From JAENVU01 sp963765075 (GTDB lineage: Bacteria > Actinomycetota > Acidimicrobiia > IMCC26256 > JAENVU01): a stretch of DNA of 64,000 nucleotides. Position 1 is the first letter of the stretch, and each line of letters begins with the position of its first letter. The stretch spans positions 62,001 to 126,000 of the forward strand of contig CAVXVA010000003.1 of the NCBI GenBank assembly GCA_963765075.1. Direction: 5' to 3'. The position numbers and the translations under genes are program-made. Below the pieces are notes generated by a model. That model searched no databases, was not told the DNA's origin, and saw only the letters and a program-made list of their open reading frames with translations. Positions 29,402 through 37,559 of this stretch are shown piece after piece.

Positions 29402-29746
29402 TCACGCGGACTGGCGAGCGGCAAGCACCTCTCTCACCGGGATCACCGGTGAGAGGAGCTCGGGAGGTCTGACCTTGGGAGGTCGACCCCGGTTCCGCTT
29501 CTGGGCGAGCACCTTGCCGTTGGCAAGAAGCTCGCCGCCCCACACACCCCAAGGCTCACGCCGGACCAGCGCAGCCTCGAGGCAGTCGGTCATCACCGGG
29601 CATTCACGGCAGAACGCCTTGGCCCGGGCGATGTCATCGAGCTGCTCCGAGAAGAACAGCTCGGTGAGGGCGGCGGAGCCGTCTCGGCACAGGGCCAGCT
29701 CCCGCCATTCCTCGGTGTCGGTCATTTCCCATTCGAGTGCGAACAC
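29402..29746 (-). CDS. whiB7: WhiB7-type transcriptional regulator
   Basis: 114 aa. Four cysteines bind the [4Fe-4S] cluster: C20, C46, C49 and C55 (CRECPVMTDC). The G[VI]WGG turn GVWGGE is at 67-71 and an AT-hook RGRPPK at 86-91. The WGGE plus AT-hook combination is diagnostic of WhiB7, which binds primary sigma factor region 4 and activates intrinsic drug-resistance genes. The GTG at 29746 has GGGGGA 6 bp upstream; an internal ATG at 29725 has none. The long leader upstream carries a uORF, a terminator and an antiterminator arm. The C-terminal tail after the AT-hook is longer than I expect for the family. Confidence 0.82.
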   Translation of the reverse strand: MFALEWEMTDTEEWRELALCRDGSAALTELFFSEQLDDIARAKAFCRECPVMTDCLEAALVRREPWGVWGGELLANGKVLAQKRNRGRPPKVRPPELLSPVIPVREVLAARQSA

Positions 29747-29854
29747 TGGTGGTCCCCCTTGGTCTCGGTTGTCGGTGTCTCGGTGTGTCGGTGTCGTGTG
29801 TTGGTCGGTGCTCGGTGATCGGAAAGCCCCAGAAACTGGGCCGGAAATACAGAA

Positions 29855-29880
29855 AGGCCGCCGGGTTGCCCCGGCGGCCT
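29855..29880 (-). terminator. Rho-independent attenuator in the whiB7 leader
   Basis: Perfect 11-bp stem AGGCCGCCGGG/CCCGGCGGCCT with a 4-nt loop. On the minus strand it is followed by TTCTGTATTT. It lies 109 bp upstream of the whiB7 GTG and downstream of a uORF, so it would terminate most transcripts. Confidence 0.75.
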
Positions 29881-29906
29881 GGTCAGTACTTGCGGTAGCG
29901 GTGTCG

Positions 29907-30077
29907 CTACGGCGAGAAGATCAGGGGCCGGGGCCGGCGCTTCGTACCAGTGCCATTCACCCGGAAAATCGGGGCGGCAATCCACGAAGCGGTCGTCGGC
30001 ATCGGGCACGAAACGTGGGCATACGCGCGCGCGAGCCCAGCGTCATGCTGGTGCTGAAGCTCGGTGCGGCGTTCCAT
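29907..30077 (-). CDS. whiB7 leader uORF (56 codons)
   Basis: ATG at 30077 preceded by AGGGAAACGA, stop TAG at 29909-29907. The product starts MERRTELQHQH and ends RRPRPLIFSP; it is basic and looks like no known protein, as expected of a leader peptide. Its final codons overlap the antiterminator arm. Efficient translation would favour termination, while a stalled ribosome upstream would free the arm and allow whiB7 expression. This is inferred from the known WhiB7 attenuation model. Confidence 0.55.
   Translation of the reverse strand: MERRTELQHQHDAGLARAYAHVSCPMPTTASWIAAPIFRVNGTGTKRRPRPLIFSP
29927..29934 (-). promoter_or_regulatory. Antiterminator arm in the whiB7 leader
   Basis: The minus strand reads GCCCCGGC, exactly complementary to GCCGGGGC (29868-29875), which is part of the ascending terminator stem and loop. 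Pairing would prevent the terminator. The segment is inside the last codons of the uORF, so ribosome position can control it. A small hairpin GTAGCG-ACAC-CGCTAC (29895-29910) contains the uORF stop. Confidence 0.5.
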
Positions 30078-30123
30078 CGTGTCGTTTCCCTGGTGTGAAG
30101 AAGTGGGTCGGATGACCGGGAGG

Positions 30124-30162
30124 AGACTGCCAGACCCGGCCGGGTTCGGTCAACCGATTTTA
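30124..30162 (-). promoter_or_regulatory. whiB7 promoter with WhiB7/AT-hook box
   Basis: On the minus strand TAAAAT (30162-30157) lies exactly 3 bp (CGG) upstream of the -35 TTGACC (30153-30148). A weak -10, CAGTCT (30129-30124), follows at an 18-bp spacer. An AT-rich block 3 bp upstream of the -35 is the known signature of WhiB7-autoregulated promoters. The box overlaps the stop region of the upstream phosphatase gene. Confidence 0.65.
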
Positions 30163-30969
30163 TCGGCGGATGCTCCCGAATGCTGGATACCCGATTCGGC
30201 GATCAGTTTCAGTAACTCGGAATGGACCCCCGGCGGGGCCGCCACGATGTTGCCGGTCTCGAGCCAGCTGCCGTCGTCACCGTCCCAATCGGTGACCACT
30301 CCCCCGGCTTCGCGGACGAGCAGCGCCCCGGCGGCCACGTCCCACGGACCGAGCCGGAGTTCGAAATAACCGTCGAACACGCCGGCCGCGCTCCACGCGA
30401 GATCCATGCTCGCGGCTCCGGCGCGGCGTAGGTCCTCGAACGTGAACAAGCGCACGACCGAACACCCCCAGGTACGGGTCCTTGAGGTCGTGGTGGCGGA
30501 ACGGAAATCCGGTCGCGACCATCGCGTTCGCCGGGGGCCGGTCCGACACACGCAGCGGTGTGCCATCGCGGGTCGCGCCACCGCCGAGCGTCGCGACGTA
30601 GGTCTCACGCAACAGCGGCGCGTGCACGACACCCACGATCGGCACCCCGTCGCGCACCAGCGCAATCGACACCCCGACCGACGGGAACCCGTGCAAGAAG
30701 TTTGCCGTTCCGTCGAGCGGGTCGCAGATCCAACCCAACTCGGCGCGTGTCCCACCGCTCTCTTCGCCGAAGAACGGGATGTCGGGGGCCGCATCGGCGA
30801 GCACGCCGGCAATCGCACGCTCGCTCGCCGTGTCGACGTCACTCACCCAGTCGCCAGGAGACTTCTGGCGGACGTTGCTCGGGTCGCCAAATCCTTCGAC
30901 GACGATCGCGCCTCCCGCACGGGCCGCGACTTCCGCGACGCGCGTGAGTTCGACCAGGTCGAGTGCCAC
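30150..30969 (-). CDS. Inositol monophosphatase family protein (frameshifted)
   Basis: About 272 aa when repaired. Motifs are FFGEESGG (metal Glu), the central ICDPLDGTANFLHGFP and, after a one-base shift at about 30460, the C-terminal LGPWDVAAGALLVREAGG (Asp of the WDxAAG motif). These Mg-dependent, Li-sensitive phosphatases act on inositol-1-phosphate, histidinol phosphate, fructose-1,6-bisphosphate or PAP. The GTG start shares one base with the TAG of the upstream paralogue (TAGTG), so both are co-translated. Confidence 0.82.
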
Positions 30970-31712
30970 TACCCCGCCGCCTTCCGCAGCGCGTCGAGCA
31001 ACGGTTGCGTGCCGGCGGCGACGAGGTGGCGTCGGGCGTTGGGATCGCCGATGTCGAGCGGGCGGTCCTGAACGTCCACCACCAGCGCGCCGGCTTCGAG
31101 ACACATCAAGTAGCCACCGAGATAGTCCCAGGGCGCGTGCACACTGCCGCCGTCGAAGTAACCATCGAGCACACCGGCGGCCACGTCGCACAGTGCGAGC
31201 GCACACGAACCCAAGGCGCGGAACTGCTTCCACTGCAGCATCCGATTCGGGAACGTACTGATCCCGACGAACGCCGCCTCGGTCCGAGTCACCTCCGAGG
31301 CGGCCAGCTTGACCTCGTCGCGGTACGCGCCCTGCCCACGCACCGCCGTGTTGACCGTACTGGTTGCGTGGTTCACGACCATGGCCACGAACGGCCCCTC
31401 GCGGTCCAGCGCGCACAGACTCGTTGCCCAATACGGAATATCTCGGGCGGCGTTGCTCGAGCCGTCGATGGGGTCGATCACGACGGTGAGGGGCGCGTCC
31501 TTGGGCCCGCTCACACCCGATTCCTCGCTCACGACGGTGAACTCCCGGCCGCGGAGAATCCCGAGCGCGGCCTCGTCGGCGACGATGTCGATCGCGTACT
31601 GACCGGGGCGGGCGGTGCGGGCCCGCCGGTCGGCGCCCTTGATCGGGATCACCGCTTTGGTGATCGCCTCACAGACGTCGCCGAACATCTCGATCAGGGC
31701 CTCGGGTTCCAT
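30969..31712 (-). CDS. Inositol monophosphatase family protein
   Basis: 247 aa from MEPEALIEMF. Metal-binding motifs are VVSEESG, VIDPIDGSSNAARDIPYW and APWDYLGGYLMCLEAG, all intact. It is divergent from its downstream neighbour at the sequence level, so the tandem pair is an old duplication or two specificities rather than a fresh copy. A longer start up to 31790 is open but would read through the 19-bp hairpin. Confidence 0.88.
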   Translation of the reverse strand: MEPEALIEMFGDVCEAITKAVIPIKGADRRARTARPGQYAIDIVADEAALGILRGREFTVVSEESGVSGPKDAPLTVVIDPIDGSSNAARDIPYWATSLCALDREGPFVAMVVNHATSTVNTAVRGQGAYRDEVKLAASEVTRTEAAFVGISTFPNRMLQWKQFRALGSCALALCDVAAGVLDGYFDGGSVHAPWDYLGGYLMCLEAGALVVDVQDRPLDIGDPNARRHLVAAGTQPLLDALRKAAG

Positions 31713-31748
31713 CACGTCGAGTCTGACAGACAGACCCCCAACCCTCAT

Positions 31749-31793
31749 CGTTTGGCATCTGGTGGTCGTCCACCGACCACCAGATGCCAAACG
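31749..31793. terminator. Long perfect hairpin between the fdh and phosphatase genes
   Basis: CGTTTGGCATCTGGTGGTC and its exact complement GACCACCAGATGCCAAACG form a 19-bp stem with a 7-nt loop, 20 bp after the fdh stop. No T-run on either side. It probably ends the fdh transcript; protection of a 3' end is also possible. Confidence 0.55.
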
Positions 31794-31812
31794 GTGCGGA
31801 GTGGGGGGCGGG

Positions 31813-34069
31813 TCAGGCGGGGGCGGGGGTGATGTCGACGCGAGCGGTGTAGTCCGGCACGCCGGAGCCGGGGTCCCGGATCCCGGCCGGCAGGAGCGAG
31901 TTGCCCTCAGGGAAGAACACCTGAACGTTGCCCGACCGAATGGGGGCTACATGCACACTCGCCGCCATCTCGCCCTGACTCGACCGGATCTGCACGGCGG
32001 CACCGTCGGTCAGGCCGAGACGGCGTACGTCGTCTGCGTTCATCAGGACGGCGTCGCGGACGGCGCCGGTGAGTGGGTCGGTCGCCGCGAAGACCATCGA
32101 GTTGAACTGCTTCCCCCGCCGCGTACTCAGCACGAACTCGCCGTCGCCCTCGGCCTCCTCGCGGATCGTGGGGGGTGACGGCGACGAAGTGCGCCTTGCC
32201 GTCCGGGGTCGAGAACTGGCCGTCCATGCCGAGGCGAGGGCCGCCCCACTGCACCGAGTCTCCGAGCCCGGCCAACCGGTCGACTCCGGCATAACTCGGG
32301 ACGACCGCAGCCATCTCGGTGCGGATCGCGTCGGCATCTCGGAACCGAGCAAGGTCGGCCCGTTGGGGATCGACCCGCGCCGCCAGGTCGCCGAAGATTT
32401 CCCACTCGGCCCGGGCTTCGCCGATCCGGCGCCCTGCGATCTCGGGGCTGAAGATGATGCGCCGCTCGGTGGTGGTCTCGGTTCCGCCACCGGGCTGTTC
32501 GTAGCGGGTACACGCGGGCAGCAGGACCACGGCTTCGGAGGCCTCGACGAGCATCTGGGTGGTCACCACGATGTCCTGGTGCACGCGCACGGGCACCCGC
32601 GCCAGCGCGTCACGCACCGCCGCGGGGTCCGGGAGCACGTCGAGGAAGTTGCCACCGCTCGAAAACAGCACGTCGATCTCGCCGCGCCCGCCCGCGAGCA
32701 CCATCTCCTCCGCGGTCAGCCCCGGCGTCGCCCCGATCGGGAACCCGTAGGTCTCCGCCAACGTCGCCGCGTTCGCCTCGTCGATCGTCACCCCACCGGG
32801 GAACGCCGTCGCGTACGCACCCATCTCGGCGCCGCCTTGGACTCCGGAGTGACCGCGGATCGGCATGAGGCCGCTCCCCCGCCGGCCCACGTTGGCGCGA
32901 GCAAGCCCGAGATTGACGATCGCGGTCACCGCCTCGGTGCCATGGCGATGTTGGGTGATCCCCATCGACCAGACGAGCACCGCGGTCTGGGCACCGGCGT
33001 ACAGCTGGGCGAACCGTTCCATCTCGGCGCGGGTGGTGCCCGAAATCCGTTCGAGGTCGTCGAAGTCCTGGCGGTCGAGTTCGGCGCGCAGCGCCTCGAA
33101 GTCGACGGTGTGGTCGGCCACGAACGCCTCGTCGATCCCGTCCCTCGCCAGCAGGACCTTGAGCACCCCGTTGATGAACGCGACGTCGCCGCCGGTGTGC
33201 ACGCCAAAGAACTCGTCGGCGATCTTCGTGCCGAACATCGCGCTCTCCGCGTTGCTCGGCACCCAGTACCGCTCGAGCCCGGGCTCCCGCACGGGATTCA
33301 CCACCACGACCTTCGCGCCGCGCTTGCGCGCAAGGTACAGGTACTTCATGAACACCGGCTGGCCGTTGGCGACGTTGCTGCCGAACAGCACGATGAGTTC
33401 ACTCTCGATCACGTCGGTGTACGAGCACGTGGTCGCGGCCGCGCCGATGGCACGCTTCAGGGCGGTGGTCGAGGGCGCGTGACACACCCGGGCCGCGTTG
33501 TCGACATTGTTGGTGCCGATGAACCGGGTCATCTTCTGGGCCGCGTAGTAGACCTCGTTGGTGATCCCGCGCGCGGTCATGTAGAGCGCGAACCGGTCCG
33601 GCTCCGAGGCACGAATCCGACCGGCGACGAGATCGAGCGCAGTGTCCCAGCTCACCCGCGTGAATCCCGGCTCCCCGGCGCGTCGCACCATCGGATACGG
33701 GAGTCGGCCCAGTTCGCGCAGCTGAGCGCCGTCGAGCCGCGCCAACGCGTCGACGTCGGCCAACACTTCGGGGGCGAGGGGCCCCATGGTGTTGACCCGC
33801 AGCAGGTTCAACCGGGTGGTGCAGAGATGCACGCCGGAGATGGTCCAGTCGTGGAATCCGGCGACGCCGAGCGCACACCCGTCGCACACGCCCTTGCTCA
33901 GGATGCGCCACGCGAACGGCAGATGCCGACGGTTGGTCCAGACGGTCTTCGCCATGTCGAGAAAGTGGTTCGGCTTCTGCTGACCGATCCCGTTCGGCGA
34001 GTACCCCACCCACAGATCACGCCGCGTCCGGATGGGTGCCTTGATACGCGCCGAACCGGGCCACGCCAT
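31813..34069 (-). CDS. FdhF/YdeP-type molybdopterin oxidoreductase (frameshifted near 3' end)
   Basis: About 752 aa when repaired. N-terminal cluster-type cysteines (KGVCDGCALG, HLCTTRLNLL), the molybdopterin core with ALYMTARGITNEVYYAAQKM, MGITQHRHG and LMPIRGHSGVQGG, and a C-terminal beta-barrel with RVDITPAPA match the single-subunit FdhF/YdeP (formate-dehydrogenase-like) group. The frame breaks in a six-base G/C homopolymer at about 32171-32176. ATG at 34069 overlaps the fdhD TGA. No NADH- or quinone-linked beta or gamma subunits are nearby, so the electron partner and true substrate are unknown. Confidence 0.82.
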
Positions 34070-34909
34070 CAGGCGGCTTCGATCCGTTGCGCTCCGGTGT
34101 ACACGTTGGCCTGACCGTCTCGCACGAATGCCACCAGCGTCATGCCGAACCGTTCGCGCGGTCGCGACGGCGAGACTCGATGGCGCCGAGACCGCGACCA
34201 GCACCGTGATCCCCGCACGAGCCGCTTTCTGGACGATCTCGAAACTCACCCGACCCGACACCACGAGTCCTCGATCGTGCACCGGGAGGTCACCCTGCAG
34301 CGCGAGGTGGCCGACGATCTTGTCGACCGCGTTGTGACGACCGACGTCCTCGCGCACGACCGTGACGTCACCGGAGGCCGTGAACAACCCCGCGGCGTGG
34401 AGCCCACCGGTCGCGTCGAAGACCGACTGCGCGGCGCGCAGCGTGCCCGGTAGGGACAGGACCGTCGTCATGGGGACCTGCGGTCCGCTGCTCAGCGGAT
34501 CGCACCGCACCGCGAGGTCGTCGATGGTCTGCTTGCCGCACACTCCACAGCTCGCGCCACTCACGAAGCTGCGCTGACGACCCAACAGGTCGATGGGCCG
34601 ACGGGTCGCGAGCGTCACCACGTTGTATTCCTGCTGCGCGTCCGGGCCGAGGCAGTACCGAACCTCCGCGAGGTCGGCCCCGGAGTCGATCAGTCCTTCG
34701 GTGATCGCGAACCCGACCGCCAGTTCGAAGTCGTGACCCGGCGTCCGCATGACCACGGCGAGCGGTTCCGCATCGCCCGCGGGCCCGATCAGGCGAATCT
34801 CCATCGGCTCTTCGGTGACGATCTTGTCGGGCCGGTCACGCACCTCGGCACCGGTCCAGACCCCCACCCGTACGGGCGTGGTCGGACGGCGAGTCACTTC
34901 GGTCGACAC
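34069..34909 (-). CDS. fdhD: Formate dehydrogenase accessory sulfurtransferase FdhD (frameshifted)
   Basis: About 279 aa when repaired. FdhD carries sulfur from a cysteine desulfurase to the Mo-bisMGD cofactor. The mobile-loop CxxC is in GASCGVCGKQ, and conserved VREDVGRHNAVDKIVGHL and SGRVSFEIVQKAARAG are present. One extra base at about 34160 (GCGCGAACGG) hides the true C-terminus RFGMTLVAFVRDGQANVYTG and would create an artificial fusion with the oxidoreductase. It starts at GTG 10 bp after mobA. Confidence 0.9.
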
Positions 34910-34919
34910 GTCGGCGAGG

Positions 34920-35492
34920 CTACCGGGGGAGGTCGATGCCGGCGCGCCGGGCGTCGTCGGGAACATCGATGTCGGCGAACGTGCCCGGCTCGAAGCCTTC
35001 GATGTCGTCGACGTGGGAGGGCCCCATCTCCACCACCAGTCGATGGAGGGAACGCTCACCCGCGTCGACAAGCTCCCGAGCCCGCAGGATGGCGGCGGGC
35101 GAGTACCGGGCGCACACGTACTGGCGCCGCCCGTGCTCGTCGATCGGCATCGTCACCCGGTCCGGCGATGCGTCGGCCAGACGGGCCAGCACCGCTTCGA
35201 TACCGGGCAGATCACACGCCAGCAATACCACCGAGCCGTCGTGTCCGGTCCGGCGCAACGCATCGACGCCCGCGATGAGGGCCACCAATGGTCCGGCGCC
35301 GAGCGGTGTCTCACGGGTCGCCGGCGCCGATGTCCAACCCGGGCCGACCTCCACGACGGTCTCGCACACGGCCCGGAGCTGCCGACAGGCCCGGGCCGCG
35401 AGCGTCTCGCCGTCGAGCACCAGGGTCGCCTTGTCGACACCCAGCCGGGCGCTCGTGCCGCCGGTCAGGAGCACCCCACCCAGGTCGCTCAT
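34920..35492 (-). CDS. mobA: Molybdenum cofactor guanylyltransferase
   Basis: 190 aa. The GTP-binding N-terminus LLTGGTSARLGVDKATL is at 8-24, with LGAGPLVALIAG and the metal site LLACDLPG. MobA adds GMP to molybdopterin to make MGD for the oxidoreductase encoded two genes downstream. ATG overlaps the previous stop (ATGA). Upstream in-frame ATG codons are inside the neighbouring gene. Confidence 0.88.
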   Translation of the reverse strand: MSDLGGVLLTGGTSARLGVDKATLVLDGETLAARACRQLRAVCETVVEVGPGWTSAPATRETPLGAGPLVALIAGVDALRRTGHDGSVVLLACDLPGIEAVLARLADASPDRVTMPIDEHGRRQYVCARYSPAAILRARELVDAGERSLHRLVVEMGPSHVDDIEGFEPGTFADIDVPDDARRAGIDLPR

Positions 35493-35887
35493 GCCTGCGG
35501 CTCGACCACCGGCCCGACGGTCCATGAGCGAACGCTCCACGCCCGCTGCCGTCGTGTGAGCGCCACGCGACCGGCGAGGCCGGCACCGAGCGAGAGTTCC
35601 ACCTCGGCGTCGGCGCCGAGTTCCCGACTCGCAGTGACCCGCACCTGATCGGGTGCGAATGCGGGCCCGGGTCGGGCGCGCTGATCTTGGATCCAGTCCA
35701 ACCGGTTTCGTCCGCGCATCCCGTCCTCGTCGGACAAGCGATACACCGCGTCGAAGTCTCGATTCCCGACGGCCACTGCATACCCGATCGCAACGTCGAT
35801 CGCCGTGGGCCCGGGATCACGGGCCACGCCCATCACCACCGCGAACCCCAGCAGCACGACCAGGATCACCAGGATCGCGATGATCAC
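35489..35887 (-). CDS. Small membrane-anchored protein in the Mo operon
   Basis: 132 aa. The N-terminal anchor IIAILVILVVLLGFAVVMGV is followed by a ~105-residue extracytoplasmic domain of NTF2/DUF4878-like size (IGYAVAVGNRDFDAVYRLSD). It starts at GTG overlapping the stop of the pterin dehydratase and ends overlapping mobA, so it is fully embedded in the operon. Role unknown. Confidence 0.65.
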   Translation of the reverse strand: MIIAILVILVVLLGFAVVMGVARDPGPTAIDVAIGYAVAVGNRDFDAVYRLSDEDGMRGRNRLDWIQDQRARPGPAFAPDQVRVTASRELGADAEVELSLGAGLAGRVALTRRQRAWSVRSWTVGPVVEPQA

Positions 35888-36168
35888 GGCGCGACCGCGT
35901 CGATCTCGGCCGCGAGTTCGACGTCCCACTCGCTCAGCCCGCCGAGATCGTGGGTGGTGAGGAGCAACCGAACCGTCCGCCACCGGATGTCGATGTCGGG
36001 GTGGTGATCCTTGGCTTCGGCCAGGAATCCCACCCGCACCACGAAGGCAACCGCCGACGCGAAGTCCGGGCACTCCACGGTCCGCACGATGGCATCGCCG
36101 TGGCGGGTCCAGTGCGGGACGGCCGCGAGGGCAGCCTCGATCTGGTCCTCGGCGAAGCGGACGCGCAT
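35884..36168 (-). CDS. Pterin-4-alpha-carbinolamine dehydratase-like protein
   Basis: 94 aa. Active-site signature DHHPDIDI plus LLTTHDLGGLSEWD, with the histidines that dehydrate 4a-hydroxy-tetrahydropterins. No aromatic amino-acid hydroxylase is nearby. Instead it sits in an operon with mobA and fdhD, in line with members of this family repeatedly found beside molybdopterin genes, where the substrate may be a pterin intermediate or damaged cofactor. Confidence 0.85.
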   Translation of the reverse strand: MRVRFAEDQIEAALAAVPHWTRHGDAIVRTVECPDFASAVAFVVRVGFLAEAKDHHPDIDIRWRTVRLLLTTHDLGGLSEWDVELAAEIDAVAP

Positions 36169-36179
36169 GTTGGGCGAGG

Positions 36180-37415
36180 CTAGGTGGCGGCCGGCTCGAG
36201 CCGGGGGTCGGGCTCCGCCCCTTCGGCCATGCGGCCACGTCGAATCGCGCTCAGCATGAGGACACCGCCGGTCACCGGCACGAGCGCCATACCCAGTGCC
36301 GCGGCTTGGACGCCCCAGGCGCCGGCCGCCAATGCCACCACGGTGAGCGCCACGAGATCGGCGCTGTTGTGCAACATCCCGTCGACGGCAAATACCCGGC
36401 CATGGGCCTCGACCGGCGACGCCCGTTGCACGAGCGTGCGGAGGGGTGCAATCAGGAAGGCCGTCGCCGCCCCCCAGAACAGAATCCCGATATACGCAAC
36501 CGCCAGGGTGTCGGTCCCGACGTAGACCGCAGCGCCGAAGCCTGATCCGATCGCGGCAGCACTGACGACCCACCATCGTGCGCACCGGTCTCCGAACCTG
36601 GTCACCACCAGGCCCGATCCGAGGAGCGCGACACCGAAGGCGGCTTGGAGAAACGCGAACGTCGTCGCCGTCCCGTTCAGCACCGATCGCACGTAGATCG
36701 GTTCGATCACGATGAACGCGCCCCAAATCAGATACACGCTCGTCGCTAGCGCCAGGCCGCGTCGCAATGACGGACGAGCCGCCACCACCGCGAAGCCACG
36801 GCGCACCTCATCCCGCAGTCGCCCACGCGCGACGTCCGCGGTCGCGGCGCCGATACGAAACGGCAACAGGACGACAACCCCGATCAGATACGTCAACGAG
36901 TTGACGACGAACGCACCGCTGAATCCGAACGCGCTGATGGAAGCGGCGGCGAGCAACGGACCGAAGGCGATGGCTGATTGGAACGCCATGCCCAGCAAAC
37001 CATTGGCGGCGGCGAGATGGTCGTCGTCGACCAATCGCGGTGCAAGAGATTGGAACGCCGGCTCCGCGAACGCTTTGGTGCAACCTTCCAGCGCACCCAA
37101 CACCAGGAGCACTTCGAACGATCCGGCGAACAGGAACAGCAGCGTCACTCCCGCGGCGACCGTATCGGCAACGACCAAGACCCGCTTCGGACCGAAGCGA
37201 TCGGCCGGGAGGCCGGCAATCGGACCGAGCAGCACCATCGGCAGCGCCCACGACACTCCGAGCAGCGCGAGGTCGGTCGCCGACGCATCGAAGTGAAAGC
37301 TTGCGTACCCCCACACGGCAACGAGGGCACACCAGCTCCCGATCGCGTTTGCGGCCTGGCCGACGACCAGGAGCGCGATGCGTCGATCGCGGAGCAAGCG
37401 ACGGGCGGACGACAT
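36180..37415 (-). CDS. MFS transporter
   Basis: 411 aa with about 12 hydrophobic segments and the loop motif ADRFGPKRVLVVAD (motif A) between helices 2 and 3, as in MFS_3/enterobactin-exporter-like drug and siderophore efflux proteins. Starts at MSSARRLLRD and ends 11 bp before the pterin dehydratase gene, so possibly in the same transcript. Divergent from the cyclase gene at 37560. Confidence 0.85.
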   Translation of the reverse strand: MSSARRLLRDRRIALLVVGQAANAIGSWCALVAVWGYASFHFDASATDLALLGVSWALPMVLLGPIAGLPADRFGPKRVLVVADTVAAGVTLLFLFAGSFEVLLVLGALEGCTKAFAEPAFQSLAPRLVDDDHLAAANGLLGMAFQSAIAFGPLLAAASISAFGFSGAFVVNSLTYLIGVVVLLPFRIGAATADVARGRLRDEVRRGFAVVAARPSLRRGLALATSVYLIWGAFIVIEPIYVRSVLNGTATTFAFLQAAFGVALLGSGLVVTRFGDRCARWWVVSAAAIGSGFGAAVYVGTDTLAVAYIGILFWGAATAFLIAPLRTLVQRASPVEAHGRVFAVDGMLHNSADLVALTVVALAAGAWGVQAAALGMALVPVTGGVLMLSAIRRGRMAEGAEPDPRLEPAAT

Positions 37416-37559
37416 CGCACCAGCGTAGGGTGAGAGGCCCACCGAAACCGACGGAATTCCCTCGCATTCGGCCGCCGTTCGTGCGCTCGCGGTTCGGACG
37501 TGCCGACGGGCACGTTGGATTCCGGAGTTGTCGGGTGCCCGCAACCGTACGATGCCCCG

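Noticed and set aside
29431..29455. Hairpin CTCTCACCGG/CCGGTGAGAG as a whiB7 terminator
   Set aside because: It lies inside the coding region near the C-terminus of whiB7, before the stop codon, with no T-run, so it cannot serve as its terminator.
29722..30009. 95-aa open frame running through the whiB7 attenuator
   Set aside because: It would translate across a perfect terminator hairpin and has only an internal GTG; the ATG-initiated 56-codon uORF with a ribosome site is the better leader peptide.
31907..35071. Apparent FdhD-molybdopterin oxidoreductase fusion (over 1,000 aa)
   Set aside because: The true FdhD C-terminus and TGA are found in the adjacent frame overlapping the ATG of the next gene; a single-base insertion explains it.
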